A DNA stretch of 64,000 nt from Rhizobium sp. 2MFCol3.1. Its GTDB lineage: Bacteria > Pseudomonadota > Alphaproteobacteria > Rhizobiales > Rhizobiaceae. Every line of letters starts with the position of its first letter. Position 1 is the first letter of the stretch. Under the pieces are notes generated by a model that saw only the letters and a list, made by a program, of their open reading frames with translations, did not search any database and was not told the origin of the DNA. The stretch spans positions 1-64,000 of the forward strand of contig NZ_KB898357.1 in NCBI RefSeq assembly GCF_000377565.1, written 5' to 3'. Shown one piece after another: positions 1 to 9,274 of the stretch. The translations under genes were made by a program, and so were the position numbers.

Positions 1-464
<464 letters not shown>

Positions 465-728
465 TTGAATGCTTCCTGTGAACGAAATGGATGACCCCGG
501 CGAACCGGTTTAGTGCCGCCGTTTAAGGCTTTCGGCGGAATTGCGCAAGACTTAATTGCGGACGCTATTCCGCACTGCTGCCGCATATGGGAACGAAGCA
601 TTCGATCGGCAATATAGAAGTGCGACGAAGCGCGCGCGTTTTCACCATAAACCGCCACAAGCGATTGATGCTGTGATATTACTTGCCTTGCCGGAGCCAC
701 GCCGGCGATCGCCCGGGGGGAGCATGGC

Positions 729-1238
729 ATGGAACCAAAGGACATCGCGAAACGATCGGCCGGCAACTTTCTGATCTTTGCCGGCTGTGCATTCATATTG
801 TGGATATTGGCGGCCGCGATCGACTGGATCGCGCAGGTCGTGCGGCTCTCGACGCCCGAGCGGCTGCCGGCGCTGGCAGCCTCCATCGTCAGCTCGTCGA
901 CGCTGCAGGCGATCGTCGCCATATGGCTGCTGACGGCGGCTGTCGCCATCGCATTTCCAAGGGTGCTCAGGCCGCTATCGACCACGACGACGCTGATGTT
1001 CGATGTCGGCTACGGCATCCTCGGCGCGCTGACAGGATTTGGCATCGCGATCGGGCTCTTCGGCGGCGGGTGGTCGATCCTTTTGCGCGCACTGATCTAT
1101 AGTGCCGTCATCGCCATCGGCTATGTCGCCGTGCGCAAATGGCTGTCGCGGGACGAATTCACGATGGATGGGCGCACACGCTGGATGGCGGCCGGCATTA
1201 TCGCGCTCGCCTCCCCTTTCGTGTTGCTCTGGGGCTGA
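729..1238 (+). CDS. Hypothetical multi-pass membrane protein
   Basis: A 169-residue protein with about five hydrophobic stretches (roughly residues 12-32, 56-76, 88-112, 118-136 and 150-168) and short charged ends, so an inner-membrane protein. I do not recognise a family. The ATG at 729 follows a GGGGGGAG ribosome-binding site; a second ATG five bases earlier is in another frame. The gene sits alone on the plus strand between tuf and the two tRNA genes, which are all on the minus strand, so it looks like an insertion into an older tRNA-tuf unit. Codon use matches its neighbours. No function can be assigned. Confidence 0.75.
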   Translation: MEPKDIAKRSAGNFLIFAGCAFILWILAAAIDWIAQVVRLSTPERLPALAASIVSSSTLQAIVAIWLLTAAVAIAFPRVLRPLSTTTTLMFDVGYGILGALTGFGIAIGLFGGGWSILLRALIYSAVIAIGYVAVRKWLSRDEFTMDGRTRWMAAGIIALASPFVLLWG

Positions 1239-1322
1239 GATCGGACGCGACGCGTCAGCGCTCTAGGGAAACGCAAACAAGCGCTTGCGCGCTGTGGATA
1301 ATGTCAGACTTCGATTTGAAAG

Positions 1323-1396
1323 TGGAGCGGGTAGCGGGAATCGAACCCGCGTATTCAGCTTGGAAGGCTGCTGCTCTACCATTGAGCTATACCCGC
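1323..1396 (-). tRNA. tRNA-Gly (anticodon TCC), CCA encoded
   Basis: Read on the minus strand, a 7-bp acceptor stem GCGGGTA/TACCCGC, a D-arm, an anticodon arm with loop CTTCCAA (anticodon TCC), a T-arm with GGTTCGATTCC, discriminator T and an encoded CCA (1323-1325) fold into a normal 74-nt cloverleaf. It lies 26 nt downstream of tRNA-Tyr on the same strand, probably one transcript. Confidence 0.97.
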
Positions 1397-1422
1397 GGGG
1401 TTTGGTCCGATCCGAGGACGAA

Positions 1423-1507
1423 TGGTGGAGAGAGTTGGATTTGAACCAACGTAGGCTGAGCCAACGGATTTACAGTCCGTCCCCTTTAACCACTCGGGCA
1501 TCTCTCC
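1423..1507 (-). tRNA. tRNA-Tyr (anticodon GTA), CCA encoded
   Basis: An 85-nt class II tRNA with a long variable arm. The acceptor stem is GGAGAGA/TCTCTCC, the anticodon loop contains CTGTAAA (GTA), the T-arm is GGTTCAAATCC, and CCA is encoded at 1423-1425. It lies upstream of tRNA-Gly on the same strand and is divergent from rlmB. Confidence 0.97.
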
Positions 1508-1712
1508 AGTTTTTCGTCCGGATCGTTAGACCAAGTCTGCTAGACTTTCGAAGCGTTGCCGCCCCTCGGTCTGCGCCGCGTATATGACGGGCCGAGTTGC
1601 CTATGTCAACACGATGACGATGGAAAATATGCGAAAAATGTCATCGGCGATGGAAAGCCCCTGTGGACAAAGAAATCCTATGCGGAAAGAAATGCCACCG
1701 CTATAAAGCGGC

Positions 1713-2603
1713 ATGAGCAAAGACAACAAATCCGGGGGCACGCCCTCCGACGAAAAATCCGCCAAGGATACGCACTACGCGAATCTGCGTCGTGCGCATC
1801 GCGATAACAAGCGCGAACGCGGCGAAATTCCAACTCCCGGCTTCCAGAAGCGCAAGCGTGGCGGCGATGACTGGAAGCCGCCGACGCTGGCGCCCGACCA
1901 AGTCCATCTCTATGGCCTGCACACGGTGCGCGCCGCGCTGGAGAATAAAGAGCGCAAGAAGATAAAGCTGTCGGTGACCCCGAACGCGCTGGCCCGCCTT
2001 GAGATCGATGTCGAGAAACTCGGCATACCGTACGAGATGGTTTCGCCGCAGGATCTCGACAAGGTGCTTGGCCCCGATGCCATCCACCAGGGCGTCATGC
2101 TGGAAACGCGCCCCCTGCCCGTGCGCCGTCTTGAAGCGCTGAAGGACAGCCCGCTGATCCTGGTGCTCGATCAGGTGACCGATCCGCACAATGTCGGCGC
2201 CATCATGCGTTCGGCCGTCGCGTTCAATGCCGGCGCGCTGATCACGACGCAGCGCCACAGCCCGACCGAATCGGGCGTGCTTGCCAAATCCGCCTCCGGC
2301 GCACTGGAGCTCATCCCTTATATACAGATTACCAATCTCGCCGACGCGCTTGGCGAACTGCACAAGCTTGGTTTCGTCACCATCGGCCTTGATTCGGAAG
2401 GCCCGGCTCCGCTCGAGGGCACCTTCTCCGGCGACAAGGTGGCACTCGTGCTTGGCGCGGAAGGCAAGGGATTGCGCCAGAAGACGCGCGAGACCGTGAA
2501 TGCGCTGGCGCGGCTCGATATGCCCGGCGAGATCAAGTCGCTCAACGTGTCCAACGCTGCGGCGATCGCGCTCTACGCGGCACGCATTCATCTGAAGGGC
2601 TGA
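1713..2603 (+). CDS. rlmB: 23S rRNA (guanosine-2'-O)-methyltransferase RlmB, TrmH/SpoU family
   Basis: This SAM-dependent enzyme 2'-O-methylates a guanosine of 23S rRNA (G2251 in E. coli). The 296-aa product starts with about 55 basic, low-complexity residues, followed by the L30e-like substrate-binding domain beginning at VHLYGLHTVRAAL (about 63-75). The SpoU knotted domain carries DPHNVGAIMRSA (about 155-166), LVLGAEGKGLR (about 245-255) and the SLNVSNAAAIALY cofactor motif near the C-terminus. The basic N-terminal tail is longer than in E. coli RlmB (243 aa), which is common in rhizobia. It is divergent from tRNA-Tyr. RlmB versus another TrmH-family 2'-O-methylase rests on domain layout only. 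Confidence 0.9.
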   Translation: MSKDNKSGGTPSDEKSAKDTHYANLRRAHRDNKRERGEIPTPGFQKRKRGGDDWKPPTLAPDQVHLYGLHTVRAALENKERKKIKLSVTPNALARLEIDVEKLGIPYEMVSPQDLDKVLGPDAIHQGVMLETRPLPVRRLEALKDSPLILVLDQVTDPHNVGAIMRSAVAFNAGALITTQRHSPTESGVLAKSASGALELIPYIQITNLADALGELHKLGFVTIGLDSEGPAPLEGTFSGDKVALVLGAEGKGLRQKTRETVNALARLDMPGEIKSLNVSNAAAIALYAARIHLKG

Positions 2604-2640
2604 CAGGCTCACGAACGGGCCACCACCATGCCGAAAGATG

Positions 2641-2684
2641 CCGCTGCTGATACTCGACCGCCTCGGTTTTGACGTCAGCAGCGG
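2641..2684. repeat. 10-bp perfect inverted repeat between rlmB and a small ORF
   Basis: CCGCTGCTGA at 2641-2650 is the exact reverse complement of TCAGCAGCGG at 2675-2684, with 24 bases between. There is no following T tract, so a plain intrinsic terminator is unlikely. It lies in the leader of the small membrane protein starting at 2729 and could be a 5'-UTR hairpin or an operator. Confidence 0.45.
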
Positions 2685-2728
2685 TTATCATCCAGCAATG
2701 CTCCGACCAACAAGGAGAAGCATCCGAC

Positions 2729-2899
2729 ATGGCAGTTCGTCCCCTCATCATCGGCATTCTCTTCATCGGCATCCTCGTCGCCATCATTCTCAGCATCGGC
2801 TGGATCGACAAGACCCAACCCGTGCACCAACCCGACCCGCTCGCTCCCACAGCCCCAGGCACCAATCCCACCACGACAGCACCGCCGCCTGCGCAATAG
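2729..2899 (+). CDS. Small single-pass membrane protein with Pro/Thr-rich tail
   Basis: A 56-aa product. The ATG at 2729 is preceded by AAGGAG at the right distance, which decides the start over an upstream in-frame ATG at 2669. After MAVRP comes one hydrophobic helix (about residues 6-26), then a Pro/Thr/Ala-rich tail of about 28 residues ending PPPAQ. It probably spans the inner membrane once with a disordered tail. No known family is evident. The next small ORF follows 68 bases later in the same direction and the two may be co-transcribed. Confidence 0.6.
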   Translation: MAVRPLIIGILFIGILVAIILSIGWIDKTQPVHQPDPLAPTAPGTNPTTTAPPPAQ

Positions 2900-2967
2900 C
2901 CGCGACACCCGTTCCGGAACCCAATTGCCTTATTTGCGTTTCTTCCTCGTTCAAAAGGAGAAATCGC

Positions 2968-3105
2968 GTGCGAATAATGATCGCTGTCATCGCTCTCATG
3001 GTTGTTTCGGTTCTCAGCATCGCTGCCATGCCGTCTTCCGGCGATGGCATGGGCGAGAATGGCGGCCACCTGCAATCGACCGTTCGCCAGACCACACCAA
3101 ACTAG
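2968..3105 (+). CDS. Very small exported or membrane protein (GTG start)
   Basis: A 45-codon ORF too short for routine gene calling. A strong AAAAGGAG lies 7 bases upstream of a GTG at 2968. The product begins with about 20 hydrophobic residues (MRIMIAVIALMVVSVLSIAA), typical of a signal peptide or single membrane helix. A Gly/Asp/Ser-rich stretch follows and the protein ends QTTPN. The good ribosome-binding site and the helix next to another small membrane ORF support a real gene; the function is unknown. Confidence 0.5.
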   Translation: MRIMIAVIALMVVSVLSIAAMPSSGDGMGENGGHLQSTVRQTTPN

Positions 3106-3227
3106 CGACGCCGAACTAACCATGCGAAACTGGCGCCCGACTACGGCCTGTTGAAATCACGAAGCGAAATCAAATCGTGGCCGATTTTCCTTTACAGAGC
3201 AGCAAAATCTGCTAATTGGCGGGCGTT

Positions 3228-3303
<76 letters not shown>

Positions 3304-3454
3304 CAATTCTTCGAAGGAATCGATTGTTGCCACACCGACGGGCCTCGGTAGACGAGATGCTCGCGTTGCAACATTTGGTTCCTATTGCCCTTGGTTTCCC
3401 AGGGTTCCCCTGCATTCACGGCTGATCCGTGCAACATGCCAAGAGGTTATTGAA

Positions 3455-3742
3455 ATGGCTGAACTCACCCCGGCGCAGATCGCGGGACTTAAACTCGCCC
3501 GTGACGGCGATCTCTATCCGCAGGCGGCCGGCAAGTGGACGCATGAGAACGCAACCGTGACTTATGCGAAAACGGACCGCTGGAAAGAGCGCCCGCAAAA
3601 GATCAAGACGGTCACCGCGAAGACGCTTGTGGATCTTTGCGAGCACGGCTTCCTGGAGCGCCGCAACCTCACCGACGATGGCACCACCGATACCTATGGC
3701 ATCACCATGGGCGGAAAGATCTGGCTGCTTCAGAACAAGTGA
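3455..3742 (+). CDS. Hypothetical protein, 95 aa
   Basis: A soluble, slightly basic protein with no membrane segment and no motif I recognise. The middle (KTVTAKTLVDLCEHGFLERR) looks like a helix-turn-helix or wing-type stretch: a helix, an acidic turn, then a basic helix followed by a short TDTYGITMGG strand. That pattern occurs in winged-helix proteins, but I cannot assign a DNA-binding role. ATG at 3455 is preceded by AAGAGG. A hairpin about 70 bases downstream may end the transcript. Confidence 0.7.
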   Translation: MAELTPAQIAGLKLARDGDLYPQAAGKWTHENATVTYAKTDRWKERPQKIKTVTAKTLVDLCEHGFLERRNLTDDGTTDTYGITMGGKIWLLQNK

Positions 3743-3814
3743 GGCGCCGTCGCCGAGCCGACGGGCCACGGACGCTAGTCGACCAAGGCCCGCTTGAAGC
3801 CGATCACAAACAGG

Positions 3815-3836
3815 GGGCGCCATGAAATTGGCGCCC
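3815..3836. terminator. Hairpin downstream of the 95-aa hypothetical gene (weak terminator)
   Basis: GGGCGCCA (3815-3822) pairs perfectly with TGGCGCCC (3829-3836) around a 6-base loop. Only TTCT follows, so termination would be weak or Rho-assisted. Confidence 0.45.
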
Positions 3837-3954
3837 TTCTGCCCTCTCCCCACCTATGTAGAGAGTAGTCCCGGCGAACAGCTGCGACCTTAAAATGCCT
3901 TGTCGTGCCAGCCCATTATCATTTAGCTAGGCGGACTTTATCAAAGGGCATTGC

Positions 3955-4728
3955 ATGAGCGTATCCTTTCAGACCCTCTGTTTTCTGGCTTCCCCCACCG
4001 CCGAGGCGCTGGCGGCGCGCGATGAACTGATTCGCGTTTACGGCGATGTGCCAGCCAAGGATGCCGATGTGATCGTGGCGCTCGGCGGCGACGGCTTCAT
4101 GCTGCAGACGCTGCACAGCACGATGAACTCCGGCAGGCTCGTCTATGGGATGAACCGGGGCTCCGTCGGCTTTCTGATGAACGAGTACCGCACCGACGCG
4201 TTGCGCGAGCGGATCAATGCCGCCGTCGAGAACACCTTTCGGCCGTTAAGAATGACGACCACGAATGCGGATGGGACGAGCGATACCGCGCTTGCGATCA
4301 ACGAGGTCTCCCTGTTTCGCCAATCCTACCAGGCCGCCAAGCTCAGGGTGGAAGTCGATGGTGTCGTGCGGCTTGAGGAACTGATCTGCGACGGTCTGAT
4401 GGTGGCGACGCCGGCCGGTTCGACGGCTTACAATCTCTCTGCGCACGGACCGATCCTACCGCTCGACGCACCGCTGTTGGCGATGACGCCGGTGAGCGCG
4501 TTTCGTCCCCGCCGCTGGCGCGGGGCGTTGTTGCCGAACAAGGTGACCGTGGACATTCATATTCTCGAATCGGAAAAGCGGCCGGTGAATGCGGTTGCCG
4601 ATAACTCCGAGGTCAAATCGGTGCTGCATGTGCGCATTGCTCAATCCGAACACATGACCGCCCGCATTCTATCCGACCCCGACCGTTCCTGGTCCGACCG
4701 TATTCTATCCGAGCAATTCGAGGATTGA
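3955..4728 (+). CDS. nadK: NAD kinase
   Basis: Phosphorylates NAD to NADP in the cytoplasm and so is essential for NADPH supply. The 257-aa product has the diagnostic LGGDGFMLQTLH motif (about residues 42-53), NRGSVGFL (about 69-76) and the conserved EELICDGLMVATPAGSTAYN segment (about 141-160), whose DG and GSTAYN residues contact the dinucleotide. The length is typical of the alphaproteobacterial enzyme. An exported hypothetical gene starts 4 bases after the stop, so the two are almost certainly co-transcribed. Confidence 0.96.
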   Translation: MSVSFQTLCFLASPTAEALAARDELIRVYGDVPAKDADVIVALGGDGFMLQTLHSTMNSGRLVYGMNRGSVGFLMNEYRTDALRERINAAVENTFRPLRMTTTNADGTSDTALAINEVSLFRQSYQAAKLRVEVDGVVRLEELICDGLMVATPAGSTAYNLSAHGPILPLDAPLLAMTPVSAFRPRRWRGALLPNKVTVDIHILESEKRPVNAVADNSEVKSVLHVRIAQSEHMTARILSDPDRSWSDRILSEQFED

Positions 4729-4732
4729 GGCG

Positions 4733-5266
4733 ATGAAGCGTTTCGGACTGACAGCGTGCGCGCTGCTGATCGCCGCAGCTCCGCTTGCCGCGCATGCGGC
4801 GGATGCCACGGATCCCATATTGCCCGCGAGCATCACATTCGCGACGAGCACGGGGTACTGGGCGGACGACGGCAATGCGCCGGCGGTGACGCGCCCGCCA
4901 ACGGCGAGCACGCCGAATGCGCCAGCCGCAGCGACGGCGACGCCCGCCGCGCCAAGCCAACCCCGCCACGGCTATTACAAGCTGTTTGCGGTTCGCCAGG
5001 CCGATCGCACCGCCAAGGTCTATCTGCAGCAGATCGCACAGACCGATGCAGGCCCTGAGATCGTCTCAACGGTCGAGGTTCAGGAGCTGAACGACCTCAA
5101 TCCCTATTTGACGGATATTCGTCCCGAGAACTCGACCGGCCGGCTGAACGAGCCGGGGCTGTTCGCCATGGTCTATCTGAAGACGGATCCGGATGGAGAT
5201 GCCGATAGCTGGACCGTCATTATCGACGAGTTCGGCGATATCAGCGTCGAGAAGTCGGGACATTAA
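4733..5266 (+). CDS. Hypothetical exported protein
   Basis: A 177-aa product with a classical signal peptide: basic MKRFG, a hydrophobic core, then AAHA-ADA cleavage near residue 22. A Thr/Ala/Pro-rich linker (about residues 45-75) follows, then a more ordered C-terminal part (RHGYYKLFAVRQAD onward) rich in Asp and strand-like stretches. No family is recognised. The predicted location is the periplasm or outer membrane. It is coupled to nadK with a 4-base gap and ends before a bidirectional terminator shared with prfB. Confidence 0.75.
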   Translation: MKRFGLTACALLIAAAPLAAHAADATDPILPASITFATSTGYWADDGNAPAVTRPPTASTPNAPAAATATPAAPSQPRHGYYKLFAVRQADRTAKVYLQQIAQTDAGPEIVSTVEVQELNDLNPYLTDIRPENSTGRLNEPGLFAMVYLKTDPDGDADSWTVIIDEFGDISVEKSGH

Positions 5267-5304
5267 AGTCGGTCGCGCTTCGAAAGACGCACCACCAGAA
5301 TCAG

Positions 5305-5328
5305 AAAAGGCCCCTGCTGGGGCCTTTT
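5305..5328. terminator. Bidirectional intrinsic terminator between the exported hypothetical and prfB
   Basis: AAAAGGCCCC, loop TGCT, then GGGGCCTTTT: a perfect 10-bp stem with T runs on both strands. It sits between the convergent nadK-side transcript and prfB. Confidence 0.85.
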
Positions 5329-5351
5329 CGATGTCATTTCACCAAGATCGA

Positions 5352-6483
5352 TCAGTCGACGTCGTCGACCACGGCATCCGCCTTGCCGCTGATGCGGTGG
5401 GCGAGCGCTGCTTCCATGAACTCGTCGAGCTCGCCATCCAGCACGTCGTCGGGCGCGGTGCTGGTAACGCCGGTGCGCAGGTCCTTGACCATCTGGTAGG
5501 GCTGCAGCACGTAGGAGCGGATCTGGTGGCCCCAGCCGATATCGGACTTGGAGGCCGCTTCGGCATTGGCCGCGTCTTCGCGCTTCTTAAGTTCCGCTTC
5601 GTAGAGGCGTGCGCGCAGCATGTCCCACGCCTTGGCGCGGTTCTTGTGCTGCGAGCGTTCCTGCTGGCACTGCACCACGATGCCCGAGGGCATGTGGGTG
5701 ATGCGGACGGCGGAGTCGGTCGTGTTGACGTGCTGACCACCCGCGCCAGAGGAGCGATAGGTGTCGATGCGGCAATCGCTTTCGTTGATGTCGATCTGGA
5801 TCGAGTCGTCGACGACGGGGTAGACCCAGATGGACGAGAACGAGGTGTGACGGCGCGCGTTGCTGTCATAGGGCGAGATGCGGACCAGGCGGTGAACGCC
5901 CGATTCGGTCTTCAGCCAGCCATAGGCGTTGTGGCCCTTGACGAGCAAAGTCGCGGACTTGATGCCAGCTTCTTCGCCGTCGTGCACTTCGAGCAGTTCA
6001 ACCTTGAACTTCGAGCGTTCGGCCCAGCGGGTATACATGCGCAAAAGCATGTTCGCCCAGTCCTGGCTTTCCGTGCCGCCGGCGCCGGAGTGTACTTCGA
6101 GATAGGTGTCGTTGCTGTCGGCTTCGCCAGACAACATCGCTTCGACCTGCTGGCGCGCGGCTTCGGCCTTGAGTGCCTTCAGCGCGTCTTCGGCTTCCTT
6201 GACGATAGCCTCGTCGCCCTCGTCCTCGCCCATCTCGATCAGCTCGATATTGTCTTTGATCTGCTGTTCGAAGCGGCGGACGCCGCTGATGCCATCATCG
6301 AGCTGCTGGCGCTCGCGCATCAGCTTCTGTGCTTCGGTGGCATCGTTCCAGAGGTTCGGGTCCTCTGCCTTGTTGTTCAACCAGTCCAGTCGTCTGATCG
6401 CCTGGTCCCAGTCAAAGATGCCTCCTCAGCAGGGTGATAGCCTGCTTGGTTTCATCGACTACGTTCTGGATTTCCGCTCGCAT
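5352..6483 (-). CDS. prfB: Peptide chain release factor 2, with programmed +1 frameshift
   Basis: RF2 releases peptides at UGA and UAA. Two minus-strand frames join: 6483-6415 (23 codons, from ATG) and 6413-5352, with base 6414 skipped. At the junction the first frame reads AGG AGG CAT CTT TGA C. AGGAGG (6426-6421) is an internal Shine-Dalgarno, CTT (6417-6415) the slip codon, and TGA (6414-6412) the in-frame stop that RF2 itself reads. After the shift translation continues GAC TGG GAC, giving a 376-aa protein of normal RF2 length. The GGQ motif (GGQHVN) is intact. The stop-codon tripeptide reads SPY where E. coli has SPF. Annotation from the long frame alone would start wrongly at 6380. Confidence 0.96.
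6412..6426 (-). promoter_or_regulatory. prfB +1 frameshift signal
   Basis: On the minus strand the bases read AGGAGG, CAT, CTT, TGA, then C at 6411. The spacing between the Shine-Dalgarno-like hexamer and CTT is three bases, as in the classical RF2 autoregulatory site. Low RF2 lets the ribosome shift; high RF2 terminates at codon 24. Confidence 0.95.
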
Positions 6484-6530
6484 TGTCCCGCTTCTTTGCG
6501 TTGTCTTCAAAAGTCGTCCGTCAAATAGTT

Positions 6531-6566
6531 GTGGCGGCCGCGGATGTAAAGAGCCGCGACCGCCAC
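6531..6566 (-). terminator. GC-rich hairpin downstream of mrcA
   Basis: GTGGCGGCCGCGG (6531-6543) pairs with CCGCGACCGCCAC (6554-6566) with one mismatch and a 10-base loop. It lies just past the mrcA stop. No long T run follows on the minus strand, so strength is uncertain. Confidence 0.55.
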
Positions 6567-6583
6567 GCTATCAGTCGTAAATG

Positions 6584-9031
6584 TCAGTAGAGACCGCCGG
6601 CGCCGGATTGAACCGCCTGGTTGGCCTGCGGCGAGGTCTTCAGGATTTCCTCCGGTGCCATGGTGTTGTCCATGCCGATGACGGAGTAGCTGTCGGCCGG
6701 GCCGGTGCCGGGCTTGAAGGCCTCGATGATGGTGTTCGGATCGCCCTGCGTCGCGGCCATGCCGGTCTTGCGGTCGATCGGGATCAGGTTCATGCCGGCA
6801 GGGATCACGAACTTCGATACCGGCGTGTCCTTGACGGCCGCCTGCATAAACTCGTTGAAGACGGGCGCGGACAGCGAGCTGCCGGTGCCGCCGCGGCCCA
6901 GCGTCGATGGCGAATCGAAACCGATATAAAGACCGGCGACCAGATCCGGCGTGAAGCCGACGAACCAGGCGTCCTTTTCGTCGTTGGTCGTGCCGGTCTT
7001 GCCGGCGACGTCGCGTTCGCCGAGCTGGACCTTGCCGGCGGCCGTACCGCGCTGGATAACGCCCTGCATCATCGAGGTGATCTGGTAGGAAGTCATCGGG
7101 TCGAGAACGGTTTCGCGGTTATCGACCACGTTCGGCTCTTCCTGGTTCTGCCAGTCGCTGGCGTTGCAGGCCTCGCAGACGCGCTCCTCATGTTTGAAGA
7201 TGGTCTTGCCGTAGCGGTCCTGGATGCGGTCGATCAGCGTCGGCTTGATCTGCTTACCGCCGTTAGCGATGACCGAATAGGCCGAAACCATGCGCAGCAC
7301 GGTGGTTTCGCCAGAGCCGAGCGACATGGCCAGTACAGGCATCATCTTGTCGTAGATGCCGAAGCGGTTGGCATATTCGGCAACGACATTCATGCCGAGG
7401 TCGTTGGCGAGGCGCACCGTCATGCGGTTGCGCGAGTGCTCGATGGCGAAGCGCAGCGTGTTGGCGCCACCGCCCTCACCTTCATAGTTGTCAGGCGCCC
7501 AGACCTGGCCGTTGCCGACCTGGATTTCGAGTGGATCGTCGCTGACGACCGAGGCCGGCGTGTAGCCGTTGTCCATGGCGGCTGCGTAGACGAAGGGCTT
7601 GAAGGACGAACCAGGCTGGCGCATCGCCTGCGTGGCGCGGTTGAATTCCGACTGGGCATAGGAGAAGCCGCCGACCATGGCCAGCACGCGGCCGGTCTTC
7701 GGGTCCATGGCGACGAGACCACCGCCGACCTTCGGCGGCTGGCGCAGACGGTAGGATGTGGAGCTGTCGCCACCGAGGCGCTCGACGAAGACGACATCGC
7801 CCGGTTGCAGCACGCCCTGCGGCGACTTGGAGGTCTTGCCGCCGGTGGCCGAACGGAAGGCCCACTGCATGTTCTTGGCTTCAATGGTGCCGCGCTGGCG
7901 GTCGGCGCCGATCTTGCCGGCGCCATCCTTTTGCGGCTGCAGGCCGATGTCGACGCTGTCGCTCGCGACAGCAAGCACGACAGCCAGGTCCCATTCCGGA
8001 ACGTCGGAGAGAGCCGGGATATCGGCGAGTGCCTTGCCCCAGTCCGACGTCGTGTCGATCTGCTTGATCGGGCCGTGGAAGCCACGGCGTTCATCGTAGT
8101 TGATCAGGCCATCCTGCAGCGCCTTGCGCGCGAAGACCTGCAATTGCGGATCGAACGAGGTGCGGACCGAGAGACCACCCTCATAGAGCATCTTCTCGCC
8201 GTACTGATCGATCAGCTGGCGGCGGACGGCTTCGGCGAAGTAGCCCGATGCGAAGAGCGACGGACCGCTGGTGCGGCCGGTGACACCGAGCGGCTGCTTC
8301 TTGGCTTCAGCGCCATCTGACTGGCTGACATAGCCATTCTCGACCATGCGGTCGATGACCCAGTTGCGGCGGGTTACCGCAGCCTCAGGATGGCGGAACG
8401 GATGGTAGTTCGCGGGGCCCTTCGGCAGCGAGGCCAGATAGGCGGCATCGGCGATGGTCAGTTCGTTGACCGACTTGTTGAAATAGGTGAGTGCGGCGCT
8501 GGCGATACCGTAGGAGTTCAGGCCGAAGAAGATCTCGTTGAGATAGAGCTCAAGGATCTTGTCCTTGCTGTAGGCCTGCTCGATGCGGAAGGAGAGAATG
8601 GCTTCCTTGGCCTTACGCTCCATGGTCTGTTCGCTCGACAGCAGGAAGTTCTTGGCGACCTGCTGCGTGATCGTGGAACCACCCTGCGTCGGGCCGCCGG
8701 TCAGATAAGCGACCACGGCGCGGCCGAAGCCGGTGACGTCGATACCAGGATGCTGGTAGAAATTCTTGTCCTCAGCGGAGAGGAACGCGGCCTTGACGCG
8801 ATCGGGGACGGCCTGGATCGGAAGAAACAGGCGGCGCTCCTTGGCATATTCGGCCATTAGCGCGCCGTTGCCGGCATGCACGCGCGTCGTTACCGGCGGC
8901 TCGTAGCTGCTCAGCACCGCGTAGTCAGGAAGATCCTTCGTCACCGTCGCCAAATAAACGGCAACGGCCGCCGCTACGCCCAGGAACAGGACGCAAGCCG
9001 CTCCGAAGAAATATCCAAGAAGTCTGATCAT
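6584..9031 (-). CDS. mrcA: Penicillin-binding protein 1A (bifunctional transglycosylase/transpeptidase)
   Basis: Polymerises and cross-links peptidoglycan at the inner membrane. The 815-aa product has an N-terminal membrane anchor (about residues 5-28). The GT51 domain carries SAEDKNFYQHPGID and GGSTITQQVAKN, with KILELYLNEIFFG further on. An OB-like linker precedes the transpeptidase domain with SSFK (catalytic Ser about 475), SRN and KTGT. PBP1a rather than PBP1c or 2 follows from the two-domain architecture and length. It is in the same orientation as amiC, 243 bases downstream, and the two form an envelope-remodelling pair, as in other rhizobia. Confidence 0.95.
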   Translation of the reverse strand: MIRLLGYFFGAACVLFLGVAAAVAVYLATVTKDLPDYAVLSSYEPPVTTRVHAGNGALMAEYAKERRLFLPIQAVPDRVKAAFLSAEDKNFYQHPGIDVTGFGRAVVAYLTGGPTQGGSTITQQVAKNFLLSSEQTMERKAKEAILSFRIEQAYSKDKILELYLNEIFFGLNSYGIASAALTYFNKSVNELTIADAAYLASLPKGPANYHPFRHPEAAVTRRNWVIDRMVENGYVSQSDGAEAKKQPLGVTGRTSGPSLFASGYFAEAVRRQLIDQYGEKMLYEGGLSVRTSFDPQLQVFARKALQDGLINYDERRGFHGPIKQIDTTSDWGKALADIPALSDVPEWDLAVVLAVASDSVDIGLQPQKDGAGKIGADRQRGTIEAKNMQWAFRSATGGKTSKSPQGVLQPGDVVFVERLGGDSSTSYRLRQPPKVGGGLVAMDPKTGRVLAMVGGFSYAQSEFNRATQAMRQPGSSFKPFVYAAAMDNGYTPASVVSDDPLEIQVGNGQVWAPDNYEGEGGGANTLRFAIEHSRNRMTVRLANDLGMNVVAEYANRFGIYDKMMPVLAMSLGSGETTVLRMVSAYSVIANGGKQIKPTLIDRIQDRYGKTIFKHEERVCEACNASDWQNQEEPNVVDNRETVLDPMTSYQITSMMQGVIQRGTAAGKVQLGERDVAGKTGTTNDEKDAWFVGFTPDLVAGLYIGFDSPSTLGRGGTGSSLSAPVFNEFMQAAVKDTPVSKFVIPAGMNLIPIDRKTGMAATQGDPNTIIEAFKPGTGPADSYSVIGMDNTMAPEEILKTSPQANQAVQSGAGGLY

Positions 9032-9274
9032 ATCTAAGCTACCGGTATCTCAATTGTCGATCGGCGCGCGCATAACAATCGCATGAACCGCGGCACTTTG
9101 CACGCTGCGCGAATTACTCCATGCCGGATGCGGCCACAAGCCAATTCCTTTTTGCACACGGAAACATAGCCGTGAGTAATGGCCTGAATGTGAGGAAAGT
9201 AGGGCTTTTGCCTGCAATTCCACACGCATACATGTTTACCCACGCAAGTGTCACATCTGAGCAACGGCCGCCTG

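Noticed and set aside
6581..8320. A 579-aa plus-strand open frame opposite mrcA
   Set aside because: It is a shadow of the GC-rich mrcA gene: no ribosome-binding site, no domain, and the minus strand has all PBP1a motifs.
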